Assembly (NCBI GenBank): GCA_033439265.1
Contig: JAVTVX010000024.1
Location: forward strand, 9,965,001 to 10,029,000
Reading direction: 5' to 3'
DNA from: Dillenia suffruticosa
Taxonomy: Eukaryota > Streptophyta > Magnoliopsida > Dilleniales > Dilleniaceae
Length of the DNA stretch: 64,000 nt
Shown: one piece after another, positions 46,838 through 57,229 of the stretch
How positions within the stretch are numbered: the first letter of the stretch is position 1
How the letters are laid out: each line of letters starts with the position of its first letter
Notes under the pieces: model-generated
Told to the model about the DNA's origin: nothing
What the model saw: the letters and a program-made list of their open reading frames with translations, nothing else
Databases searched by the model: none
Made by a program: the position numbers and the translations under genes

Positions 46838-48098
46838 GGTACCCTTGAGCCTTTCACAAAATTTTCAATACCCCCAATTTTTCCGAGGGATACACGTGCA
46901 TGCTTAACATTGTTGTCCATAGATTGAGTCCACATTGAAATGGATTTATATCCATGGTGTATACGGAACTTTGTCCCACTGTAAATGACATCAATATTTG
47001 TTACAGAAACAATGTGCAAATCTGCATTTGTATATATAGCAGGAATTTTCTCTTTCTCCTTGTCAAATTGAACTTATTTTATAAAAACCATTTCTAGGTA
47101 AATATACCCACGTAAGGGCATTTACTACAAACTAAATTAATTAAATTTAAATTTAAATTAGGAGATAATTGATGGTTCACCCATTATCTCCACTCTCCCT
47201 AAACTTCTCCGGTCTCCCTAAACTTCCTCCACATTTATCCTAGATGAGTTGGTATCTCCTTCTTTAATTGAGTGAATCGAAGAATTATGCTTGCAAAGGG
47301 TGAACACACATCATTCTCTAAAGAGATTGATTGAGGCGTTAGAGAAAAATTCTAAGTAGTGAATTTTTACATCATTTTTTGTCACCATGGTTATCATTCC
47401 GACTGCGAGATCGTAAAAAAATGTATTATGATTCCCAGATTGTCTAATACACCTGAAAACTTAATCTTTTCATTATTCCAAAAACCATCAAATTTCGGCT
47501 TTGAGATAATTAAATCTAACACCTTTCAAATAGAATTAAGAACTGACAACTGATCTTTTAGAACCCTCCTTACCCATACCGATTTCGAATAGTATTTATA
47601 TAATAAAAAAAAAATTGACGTGTATTACAGCATATTATCATGTTTCAAACGCATAAAAAGACATACTGTTTCCTTGCTTTAGTATCTGCAAATGACCTGT
47701 TCTAGCCAATATATGGGACTTTGACAAGTCACTGTTTCATACAAAATAAAAAATTTTGAATTCTATTGCTTCCGTAGCCTACAAGTCCGCTTCTGCTAAG
47801 CAAATTTGGTAAACCAGCCCAGATCTTTGCTTGATCTCTGAGACTAGTACAAGTCCTTTTAGCATTAGGTGAAAACTGACTTTTCAATCTTCACATTTTC
47901 ATTGAAAAGTGAGCCTGAAGACCGTATGTTTCTTAAGATTTTTACATATACCATTGTAATGACTTGGAGCACACTGCAAAATGTGCTTAGCCTGGAGTTT
48001 CCTTCGCATTTGTAATGACTTGGAGCTCTGCGCAGTGTGCATTTTTACAACTAAATGTAATTTGCTTATGATTGAGTTGTACAAATCCTGTTTTGTAG
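46838..48098. other. No recognisable gene between the two host gene fragments
   Basis: The first 200 bases are presumably 3' flank of the ABCA1-like fragment. The text near 47180-47270 repeats a TCTCCCTAAACTTC-like phrase. An A-run (47606-47615) and AT-rich text follow. The last 500 bases could be intron of the MEI2-like fragment, since they end TTTTGTAG at 48098. Confidence 0.4.
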
Positions 48099-48663
48099 GT
48101 CCTCCCAAAATTTCATTAGTGAATAATTCTAAAGAAGCAAGTAGTAGTGCTTGGGGCATTGTATCGGAATCTAATGCTTATCAGGCTTCTAAAGATGCCA
48201 CTCTTTTTCCAAGCTCCTTACCTGTTCTCCCTCATGGAAAGTGTATGTTTCAGCCCTTAGCATAATTATTGTGTTTCACGTAAGGAATATATTAATTCTA
48301 TACATCATTGGAATGTTCTATTTTCTAGTTTGTAAATCTGCAGTGAAATTAAATGATGTAGATCATGCCCTTCAGTCTGTTGATGATGCTTCAGATAGCT
48401 TGAATATGCTCCCCCAAGGCATGGAAGGTAATGATATACCTGAGGATCTTGAAAATATGCTTTCGGATGAGGATGATCTTTTAGCCAAAATAACAGATGA
48501 TTTTGACCTATGTGAGTTGCCTAGTCAACTGGAAGAGCTGGAAGAGTGTGACCTTTTCGCATTGGAGGTGGTATGGAATTGAAAATGATATGCAAGAAAG
48601 CCTGAACCTAGGCATTTCAAAGGTGAGCATTGCCGATTGTGCTGGTAACGGCATGTCTCATTT
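48099..48663 (+). pseudogene. MEI2-like RNA-binding protein gene fragment (two exons)
   Basis: Exon 1 (48099-48242) reads PPKISLVNNSKEASSSAWGI and ends SLPVLPHGK. An intron with GTATGT (48243) and TGCAG (48343) follows. Exon 2 reads LNDVDHALQSVDD, EDLENMLSDEDDLLAKITDD, LPSQLEELEECDLF, then GGGMEL, and MQESLNLGISKVSIADCAGN. This matches the region of plant MEI2-like (AML/OML) proteins just before the first RNA-recognition motif. Those proteins bind RNA in meiosis and development. The frame shifts near 48560 and again near 48582. The RNA-recognition motifs do not follow, so the fragment ends at about 48663. Not a functional gene. Confidence 0.68.
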
Positions 48664-49192
48664 TAAAATATGTTCTAGGTTCCTTCTCCATCCTAAAACT
48701 CTACTAGCATTTATTGCTTACTCGATGCAGTACTGTTTTGTGTTAAATTAATTAGAGAAAGAATAATTAACCTAAATACAATAGTATAGTCTTTGACTTG
48801 AACTGTTTGTAATTTCTAAAAGTTTCAGGGTTTTTTTGTGAATTTTCAAAATTTCACAGAGTCATATATAAATTCTAAATTCTAGGGTTTGTATGAGAAA
48901 AGATGGGAAAGGAGAAAAATTCACTGAAGAATTTTTTTCAACCTCCATGTCTTTTTCTAAACATCTAGAATTTTATTCTTCTATATTAGTTTACAAAAAA
49001 ATGATTAGAGCTCTTTCTACATAGAGAACTAATTCCAATTGATCTACTCACATAAATGAACCATTCGAGAGATCATATAGATGAAAACTAGGGTTTGAAG
49101 TGACTCTTAGATCAATGAAGGTACTGTCATTCAAGACATGAAGCTAGAAAGTAGGACTCCTTTCTGAATTTAGGTACTATCGGCAACAACAA
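48664..49192. other. AT-rich sequence without recognised features
   Basis: No coding motif. It ends with AACAA (49188-49192), the left target duplication of the Copia element. Confidence 0.5.
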
Positions 49193-49399
49193 TATTGGTG
49201 TAGAATAGAGGAGAGACTCTTCAATTTTACAAAATATTTCTCACACTTTATTCATTCAAGATGAACATAATTTATACAATACTTTGTAACTGACACCCAT
49301 TGGAATTTGAAATATTTTGGAACTCACAAAGAGACCTTTGACATGCCCAACTAAATACATATTATTTATTTTACTTAAAACAAGTTTAAGTTTCCAACA
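49193..49399 (-). repeat. 3' LTR of the Copia element
   Basis: On the minus strand it starts TGTTGGAAACTT and ends CTACACCAATA. The adjoining AAGAGGGGG (49400-49408, minus strand) is the polypurine tract. Confidence 0.92.
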
Positions 49400-49611
49400 C
49401 CCCCTCTTAAACTTGTAATTCAACCTTTAATAACTCCAAAAGTAGCTCTCAATCTGCAAAAATCTTCAAACTTTAGAGTTTTTGTAAATATGTCAACGTG
49501 ATCCTTAGACGACACATGCTTAAGCTGAATCACCTTCTTCGCAATGCATTCTCGGATGTAATGGTACTTGGTGTCGATATGCTTGCTTCTGTCATGAAAA
49601 ACTGGATTTTT

Positions 49612-50892
49612 TCACAAGGCTATTGTTGATTTGTTATCAACAAAAATATCAGTAGCTCCATCTTGTTCAAACGTTAGAACCTTTAGAAGGCTCCTCATCC
49701 AAATGGCATGACAAACACAGAAAGCTGTTGCAACATACTCTGCTTCACAGGTTGAAAGAGTGACAATTGGTTGTTTCTTTGAACTCCAAGCAAATGCAGT
49801 CGCACCCATAAAGAAAACAAAACCACTTGTACTTTTTCGATCATCAACATCTCCCCCCAATCACTGTCACTAAACCCATACAATCTGAAATCATTTGCAG
49901 CAGTATAAAATAAACCATAATCTAATGTTCCTTTAATATATCGAAGAATTCTCTTGGCTACCTTCATGTGAGTTAGAGTTGGAGCTTCCATATATCAACT
50001 AATGACACAAATACCATACAAAATATCCGGCCTTGTACAAGTCAAAAACCGTAGCCTTTCAACTAATCTTCTAAACATCGTTGGATTTACCTTTTCCGCA
50101 TTGTCAAACTTTGAGAACTTGATTCTACACTCCACAATTATAGTAACTGAATTAATTTTATCCATTTTGAACTCTTTCAAGATTGCTTCTACATAAGTCC
50201 TCTGAGAGAGAAAATCCCTTCTTCACTTTGTCTAACCTCAATTCCAAGATAATAGGACATGAGTCCCAAATCAATCATCTCAAATTTTTCAGACATTTTC
50301 TTTTTGAATTTTTCAACCATCATCAAATTATTACCTGTGAAAATCAAATTATCAACATATAAACACACATACATAATCTCTCCAACCTGTGACTTCTTTA
50401 CATATAAAGCATGTTCATAAGGGCACTTAAAAAACCCATCTTTCTGAAAATATTCATCAATACATGCATACCAGGCCCTTAGAGCTTGTTTGAGGATGTA
50501 TAAAGCCTTTTTCAACCTTAGCACCTTCTCTTCTTAACCATTAACAATATAACCCAATGATTACTGCACATAGACTTCTTCTTCCAACGTGCCATTCAAG
50601 AAGGTAGATTCTACATCCATTTGAAAAATCTTCCAATTTTGTTGAGCAGCCAAAGAAATAATTAGCCGGATAGTTTCAAAACGAGCTACTGGTGCAAAGA
50701 CTTATCATAATCGATTCCAGCTTTTTGGGTGAATCCCTTTGCAACAAGCCGAGCTTTGTATTTTTCAACCTCTCCTTTAGTATTTTTCTTAACTTTGTAA
50801 ATCCATTTTACTGCAACAGGTTGTTTTCCTATTGGGAGTGTTGTCAACTGCCAATTATCATTCCTTTCAACGGCTTTTATCTCTTCATCCAT
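49612..50892 (-). pseudogene. Copia reverse transcriptase and RNase H region
   Basis: Reverse transcriptase blocks: MDEEIKAVERNDNW, VKWIYKVKKNTKGEVEKYKA, RLVAKGFTQKAGIDY, LKKALYILKQALRAWY and the catalytic region MYVCLYVDNLIFTGNN. YLGIEVRQSEEGIF and RRLVERLRFLTCTRPDILYG follow. RNase H: MKVAKRILRYIKGTLDYGL, KSTSGFVFFMGATAFAWSS, TLSTCEAEYVATAF and IFVDNKSTIAL. The order and wording are those of plant Copia pol. The region is broken. Confidence 0.9.
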
Positions 50893-50913
50893 AGCTAATT
50901 TCCATCTTTCATC

Positions 50914-52293
50914 TTAGATTGCTTCATCAAAACTTATTGGCTCTGTGTCTGCAAATAAACAAAAGAAAGTGGAATCATTGAGTTCTTTCGTTTCTGCATA
51001 GATTTCTTCCAAACTTCGCATACGAGGAGACCTCTCGCAAGAGCTTTGAGGGGAAAAATCTGCTTGATTTGATTGAGGTGCATGTAGAGAAGTTTGTGAT
51101 GTAGTGGTAGCAGCTTGATTTGTTTGAGATACTCGTGGAGGAGTCTGTGATGTAATAGCAGCAGTAATAACTTGGTCTGGAGATTGATCTGCATAAACAA
51201 AATTATCAAACAAATGAATAAAGTTATAATTTTCATCTTGAGGAATATTCCATTCCCAAGAGCCATTTTCATCAAACTCCACATCTCTGCTGATGATAAT
51301 TTTTCCGTTCTGAGGATTATAAAATTTGTAACCTTTAGAATGTTTTGCGTATCCTATGAATACGAGCCTTTCACTTTTATCGTCCAATTTGCTTCTTATC
51401 TCTTCCGGAACATAAATATAACCAATACTGCCGAACACTCTTAAGTATGAAATATTTGGCTTTTTCCCACTCCATGCTTCTTGTGGAGTCATTTGCTTCA
51501 ATCTCATTGTGGGACTTCTATTTATCAGATAGACTGCACATGCAACTGTCTCAGCCCAAAACTCTTTTGGCATTCTCTTGCCTTTCAGCATACTACGAGC
51601 TACGTTAAGGATGGTTCTGTTTTTTCTTTCCACCACACCGTTCTATTGAGGTGACCTTGAAATAGTCAATGAGTGTCGGATACCATGATAATCACAAAAT
51701 TGATAAAACTTTTGTGATGTGAACTCTCCTCCTCGATCAATTCAAATGGCTCTAATTAAGCAGCCCTTTTCATTCTCAACTTGAATTTTGAATATTTTAA
51801 AAGCTTCAAATGCTTCAGATTTTTCCTTCAAAAAATAAACCCAAGTTTTGCGAGAATAGTCATCAACAAACAATAAAAAATACCTGCTCTTCCCATATGA
51901 ATTTGGGTTGAAAGGCCCACATATATCAGCATGTATCAAATCAAGTGGTTGTGAGGCTCGAGAGAAAGACTCCTTCGGAAAACTTTTCCTGGTTTGCTTA
52001 CCGTACATACAACCTTCACATATTTGATTGGGATGGTTTATGGGAGGTAAACCATACACCAACCGTTTCTTAGACAGCAACTCCAATTTACCAAAATTCA
52101 AGTGACCCATCCTATGATGCCACAACCATGATGTATCGCCTACAGTAGCCTTTAAACACTTGGGAATATCAATATTGATCTTCAGTTTAAACATATTGTT
52201 CTTTGATAATGGCACTTTTGCAATCAGTTTTCCTTTTCCATCTTTCATAACAAGCCTATTCTGGTTCACCATTATCCCATATCCCTTTGCCAA
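50914..52293 (-). pseudogene. Copia GAG-pre-integrase and integrase region
   Basis: The pre-integrase zinc region contains LWHHRMGHLNFGKLELLSKK and CEGCMYGKQTRKSFPK. The core has PLDLIHADICGPFNPNSYG and YFLLFVDDYSRKTWVYFLKE, followed by [20 protein letters not shown] and [14 protein letters not shown]. The C-terminal part includes [20 protein letters not shown] and a serine/threonine-glutamine-rich tail. Confidence 0.9.
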
Positions 52294-52392
52294 AAGCTAT
52301 CCAATACTCAAAATATTTGTTTTTAAGGCAAGAACATAATAAGTATGAGAGATAAATTGGTGATCTCCATTCTTCAATCGTATAAGAATATC

Positions 52393-53557
52393 TCATTTGC
52401 CCATGATAGGAACAGTAATTTTATCGCCTAAAGAAATTCTACTTTTAACAGATTCATCAAAATTACAAAACAAATCTTTGTTACATGTTATATGATTGCT
52501 GGCTCCAGAGTCAAGATACCAAAACTCCAAATTTCTTTCTTCATTTTTGTTGCAAGTCATTAGCAAGGTGGACTCTTCATCTTTCTCGACCTCAACAAAA
52601 TTTGCCTTCTCATTTTTGTTAAAATGCATTTTACAGTCTGCAGCAAAGTGATTCCATCTTTGACAATTGTAACATTGTATACTAGATACTCGACCACGGC
52701 CTCCTTGAAACCAGCCACCTCTACCGTGTCCTCTTGATTTTTGTTGCTAAACATCTAGTTCCTCATTATCAGTGAAATTTCTGCCTCCTCTACCTCTTCC
52801 ACGTCCTCCTCGAGTCCAGCCTCGACCTCTTCCACTTAGTCTTCCTCGGCTTCGGCCTCTACTACGTCCACCAGCAAATTATTGTTTTGTATCCTCCTTT
52901 TCATTGATATTTAATTTAGCCTGTAATACTTGGCCAACAGGCTCTTCTCTTTTCTTCAATCTTTCTTCATGGGCTTGTAAAGAACCCAAAAGTTGATCAA
53001 TTGACATTTGCTCCAAATCATGTGACTCTTCGATTGTAGTCACAACAAAATCAAATTTTGGAATCAACAAACGAAGAATTTTTTCAATCACACGAACATC
53101 GTCCTTCATTTCTCCATATCTTCTTAGTTGATTAACAATTGCCAAAACTCTATTAAAATATTCTTCAACAGATTCAAAGTTCTTCATTTTCAGATTTTCA
53201 TACTCACCTCTCATGGTTTGCACACGCACTTTAATAACTTTGTCTTTTCCTTTAAAGGAATTTTGAAGGACCTCCCATGCACCCTTTGCACGTGTTGCAG
53301 AAGAAACCTTTTCAAACATACTCTCATCCAAGCACATATGGATAAGAGTAAGTACTTGCTGGTCTTTCTTCTTAGCCTTTTGCAAAGCATCTCTTTGTGT
53401 AGTCGTCATTGCTCCCTCGTTCTCAGGCTAATCACAGCCCTTCTCAACAATGTCCCATACATCTTGGGATCCAAGTAGTGCTTTCATTCTAATGCACCAG
53501 TTGTCATAATTTTCTTTGGTGAGTTTGGGAAATTGGAAAGGAAACATTCCATTCATC
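52393..53557 (-). pseudogene. Copia gag and protease region
   Basis: It begins MNGMFPFQFPKLTKENYDNW near 53557. The gag domain includes [56 protein letters not shown] and [20 protein letters not shown]. An Arg-Gly-rich stretch leads to the zinc knuckle CYNCQRWNHFAADC (about 52677-52630). The protease active site YLDSGASNHIT lies near 52500. The region is broken. Confidence 0.9.
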
Positions 53558-53627
53558 TTGTTTCAAGAGGAGGGTTCTGATTTTTGTAAAGTGATGTGAG
53601 GGCTTCCTTTTTTTTGAGAAATGAAAA

Positions 53628-53640
53628 GGCTCTGATACCA
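53628..53640 (-). other. Primer-binding site of the Copia element
   Basis: TGGTATCAGAGCC on the minus strand, three bases inside the 5' LTR end. tRNA-iMet type. Confidence 0.88.
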
Positions 53641-53643
53641 ATT

Positions 53644-53850
53644 TGTTGGTGTAGAATAGAGGAGAGACTCTTCAACTTTACAAAATATTTCTCACACTTT
53701 ATTCATTCAAGATGAACATAATTTATACAATACTTTGTAACTGACACCCATTGAAATTTGAAACATTTTGGAACTCACAAAGAGACCTTTGACATTCCCA
53801 ACTAAATACATATTATTTATTTTACTTAAAACAAGTTTACGTTTCCAACA
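53644..53850 (-). repeat. 5' LTR of the Copia element
   Basis: 207 bp, TGTTGGAAACG...CTACACCAACA on the minus strand. Partner of 49193-49399. Confidence 0.92.
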
Positions 53851-53855
53851 AACAA

Positions 53856-54314
53856 TCCCTCTTATTAAATCTGCATATTACTTTATTTTCCACTAACGTT
53901 GGTGGATTAAAAAAAATAATGCAACACATTGAATTGGAAGAACCCAGATACATGAAATCTATCCTTTTGAATTGCAATGCAACACGTTAAATCAAGAAAA
54001 AGGATAGGAAACGCTATAATAGCACCTAACAGAAAGAATTAGGATAAGCAGATGAAACCTTAATCTAAGAAAGAGCAGAGACAGAGACAGAGATATGAAT
54101 CTTCACGGATTGAGAAACTTTAGTCTAACAGAGCAATCTGACATTCGTCAATGCTGTCACTGCAATTCACCGAATTCCCCTTTCACAATACGCGGCGACG
54201 ACCCTCAACCAATGAGAAGAGATGAGCGAGGGAAGGGAGGGAGAGAGAGAGAGATAAGACACGAATGAAGGGAGAGAGGGATTATGTAGATTGCAATTTT
54301 GTGTTTTTTTTTTA
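53856..54314. other. Unassigned DNA, leader-like on the minus strand
   Basis: No protein motif was recognised. On the minus strand the text near 54240-54040 runs from CTCTCTCTCC through a GC-richer stretch to an ATCTCTGTCTCTGTCTCTGC phrase, resembling a plant 5' untranslated leader. It might be another displaced host gene piece next to the ABCA1-like and MEI2-like fragments. Confidence 0.3.
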
Positions 54315-54664
54315 CACTAACACCGATGGATTAACGATGGATTATAATCCGACACTCATAAACTCAGTGACGAATTAACGACGTATTATATTCCATCCCT
54401 AATTCTGCCTCAAATCCGTCGGTAATCTAACGGAAAAAAATTTCCCAGACTAAAAATTGTTTTCCCTCTTATTTTATCATCGAATTTAGCAACAAATTTT
54501 TTCGTCGGTAATTTTTCCTCTAAATCCATCGTAAATCCATCGGTAATTTTTACATTTCTTATTTTCTAAATTTTGTCGTTAATCCATCACAGATCCATCG
54601 CAATTACCGCCAGATTTTTTTTGTCGAAAATTTTTCGTCGTTGATGCACAGATTACTTGTAGTG
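54315..54664. mobile_element. CACTA-type terminal region or small non-autonomous CACTA element
   Basis: The segment starts CACTAACACCGATGG and ends ACTTGTAGTG. Read inward from the right it is CACTACAAGT, the typical CACTA end. It is filled with AATCCGTCGGTAAT, AAATCCATCGG and similar short words, the same subterminal vocabulary as in 20394-21419. The flanking triplets (TTA and TTT) match at two of three bases. It is either a 350-bp deletion derivative or the right end of a larger element whose left end I could not find. Confidence 0.55.
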
Positions 54665-55539
54665 TTTAGTCTTTCGATCATTAGCTGAATTTATATTGTT
54701 AAATGTGTGTAGTTAGTAAAACATAACTTGGTTGGTACTAAGAAAACAAGTCGGAGCATGGGCAGATGGATTCAAAATGGTTTCGTAATGATTTGGTTTC
54801 TTTTTTTTATAATTTGTAATGACTTTGATTCAGAATATGACTTCATTTTGTAATGGTTTAATATATAAGTTCATGTCTTGTATATAACTACATGATATAT
54901 TGGTATTTTAAAACTTATTTTGTTAAAAAGTAAATTTATTAAAAATTTAGTTATATATAATTATTAATAATATTAATAATATTATAAAATAATATACACA
55001 ATATATAGTCTTATAGACAGGTTGGAGTGACAAAAATATGATTTTTTTGAATTTTTACTAGTATTTAGGTAAATACCCTAAACTGTCTAGCGGCCAAGGT
55101 AACTACTGGCACAGATACCAACCTATGCCAGCAACCAAGGTGACCATTGGCATAGATCCCCACCTAAGCCAACGGCCACATGACCGTCCTTATCCTGTTT
55201 GCGTTTTGTTTCAATTAATTGGTACACTTTTGTGGTTGTCCAGCTAAGGGTAGGCCTTTTCAGCTAACTGCAACTGAGATTACAGCATATATCCTTTTTA
55301 GCATTTTCAACCTACCCACTCTTGACGGAGTGCACTATTGTGCCGACTTATCATCTCAATTAAGATTATAGCATATATCCTTAACAGAGTGTTCTTTCAT
55401 TAGGCCATAGTTGGATATCAGGATGGTAAGTTGTTATTTTGTTGGGTACTCTAAAAAATTTAAAAGGTTCAAATTTTAAAATTCCACAAATAAGGTTGTA
55501 TTTGAGTAAGCAAATACTCATTTTTTGAGAATGTTGAGT
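54665..55539. other. Mostly featureless AT-rich DNA with a short degenerate repeat
   Basis: Within it, 55085-55190 contains two and a half diverged copies of a unit of about 45-50 bp built on CCAAGGTxACxAxTGGCA and ATGCCAGC. The rest shows no coding or element signal. Confidence 0.5.
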
Positions 55540-57229
55540 TTACAGAAGGAGAAATAAGTTAGGATAATGTTGGAGTATCCTCATTCAGTAAAAACAAACT
55601 CTATCATCTCCAAAATCTATGCCATAAGGAGATCTGCAAGAGTTAGGCATCCTGACAATAGTATTTCACATTTCACTAAATCATCATCTCGTTAGCTTTT
55701 GAGATAAATTCAATTCATGATTGTATAGAACATAAGTTCTATAGGAATTGATACTTTTTCCTAGTTTTATATGTTAAAAGGATTCTCAAAAGATATAACA
55801 TTTGGAATTATAAATCAGGAGATATTCTATGGTTAACGGAGACAATATTAGTCTCAACCAGTGTCTCAAGAATGATCTTAAATAAAAAAGAAATGTAGAA
55901 GATTCTTTATGCATTGGTAGCATGGAGTTTGATGTATACTTAAGTTCAAATGCATTCGGATATTGCATACACTACAGAAATGTTGGGAAAATATTTAAGT
56001 AACTCAGGAGCAGACCATTGGAAGGCAACCAAATAGGTCTTATGGCACTTATAGAGAAAAATATATATATATGCTCACATAAAAATATATATATATGCTC
56101 ACATGTTGAGAGTCAGATCAATTTGAAATCATTCAATATACTGATTCCAATTTTACTAGATGCCAGAATAGTATTAGGATAGTAGATTTTGAGGCATCCA
56201 CATACGGAATAGACTACAAAATTTGTCACGGGACTACGTATAATAAATAGTATTGATAGACCACTCAAGTTATAATGTAATAATAAATTAGCAATCTTAT
56301 AATCTAATAACAAGAGTTCGATGAGGTCAGAGAATGTAGACTTCAGGTTCCCAGGTGTTATGGAAAGGATTTAGAGTGAATAGCTATCTATAGAGCAAGT
56401 TGGTATAAATTCCATAATTATGGATATATTTAATAAGGAATTGCCACCCAAAAGGTTTATGTGCACACTACACGTATAAATTTCATATCATTTCATGATA
56501 TTCAGTTTCAGTGGGAGTTTATGATATTAGATTCTCATCTAATATAAATTTTTTTATTATTTTAGTTTAAGATATTTTGAAATTATTTTTTACAAAAATA
56601 TAAATTCAATTTTTAAATCATAATCTGATATTAAGTACAACTAATCTCACTGTGATTTAGAGATGACCAATTAAAAATAAATATTTTACAGATCACCTTT
56701 TATATAATTTCCATACTGCATATCCACATCACGATCCATGTCATTCGATTGTATTAGCATATAGGACTATTGATGGATCAAGTTATGATAAATGTAACAA
56801 ATGTCACTTTGATTTTATGTTGATATGATTGATGGACAGGATTGATTATAAATACATTTTAGTATTGATAGCAAAGTCGAACTTATTTCAATTATAAAAG
56901 TATACAAATAGTCCAAGTGGGAGATTGTTGGATCATTTAATTCAACATTAGGTTAATAAGTAAAATATTTGTATATTTAAACTGCCATATGAAATGAGTT
57001 CGTGAAAATATGATTTATTAAAATTTTGGTTAATTTTGGATGCTAAACTATCTAATAGGGCATGATTCTCATGTGTAGAAATCTAAGGTTATAATCTATA
57101 TCTTGGTGATAGGTTTAGATAGTGATATTAGAAAATAACACAATTATCTTTAAATCGAAGATATAGTTCCCAAATCTGGTATACTCTTTTATCCTTAACA
57201 TCCATCAGTTAGAGAATGTTTAGGGAGAA
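55540..57229 (+). mobile_element. Copia element fossil: RNase H region and 3' LTR, truncated
   Basis: HSDIAYTTEMLGKYLSNSGA and DHWKATK (about 55950-56030), EIIQYTDSNFTRCQNSIR (near 56125) and LSIEQVGINSIIMDIFNKEL (near 56390) match the end of Copia reverse transcriptase/RNase H. CCAAGTGGGAGAT (56913-56925) is a typical Copia polypurine tract. TGTTGGATCA then opens a 3' LTR (56926) that stops where the Gypsy element begins at 57230. Heavily broken and old. The left boundary is approximate. Confidence 0.75.

Larger units (their letters stand above)
49193..53850 (-). mobile_element. Ty1/Copia element with 207-bp LTRs, structurally complete, broken
   Basis: Two 207-bp LTRs (49193-49399 and 53644-53850) differ at about six sites by eye. 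A perfect 5-bp duplication, AACAA, lies on both sides (49188-49192, 53851-53855). On the minus strand the order is gag, zinc knuckle, protease, integrase, reverse transcriptase, RNase H, which defines Copia. The primer site and polypurine tract are in place. The reading frame is broken in roughly five to ten places. The lineage looks Tork-like from motif style, but this is tentative. LTR similarity suggests moderate youth. Confidence 0.93.

Noticed and set aside
46816-47019. A 67-residue minus-strand frame beginning MHIVSVTNIDVIYSG.
   Set aside because: It runs antisense to the end and 3' flank of the ABCA1-like fragment and matches no family that I recognise. It is most likely chance.
20394-54664. 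A single 34 kb CACTA element joining the CACTA end at 20394 to the one at 54664.
   Set aside because: Copia gag resumes right after 21419, so the left element already has a right end, and the terminal triplets do not match (TGT against TTT).
56058-56104. A doubled ATATATATGCTCACAT motif.
   Set aside because: A simple local duplication in AT-rich fossil sequence with no sign of function.
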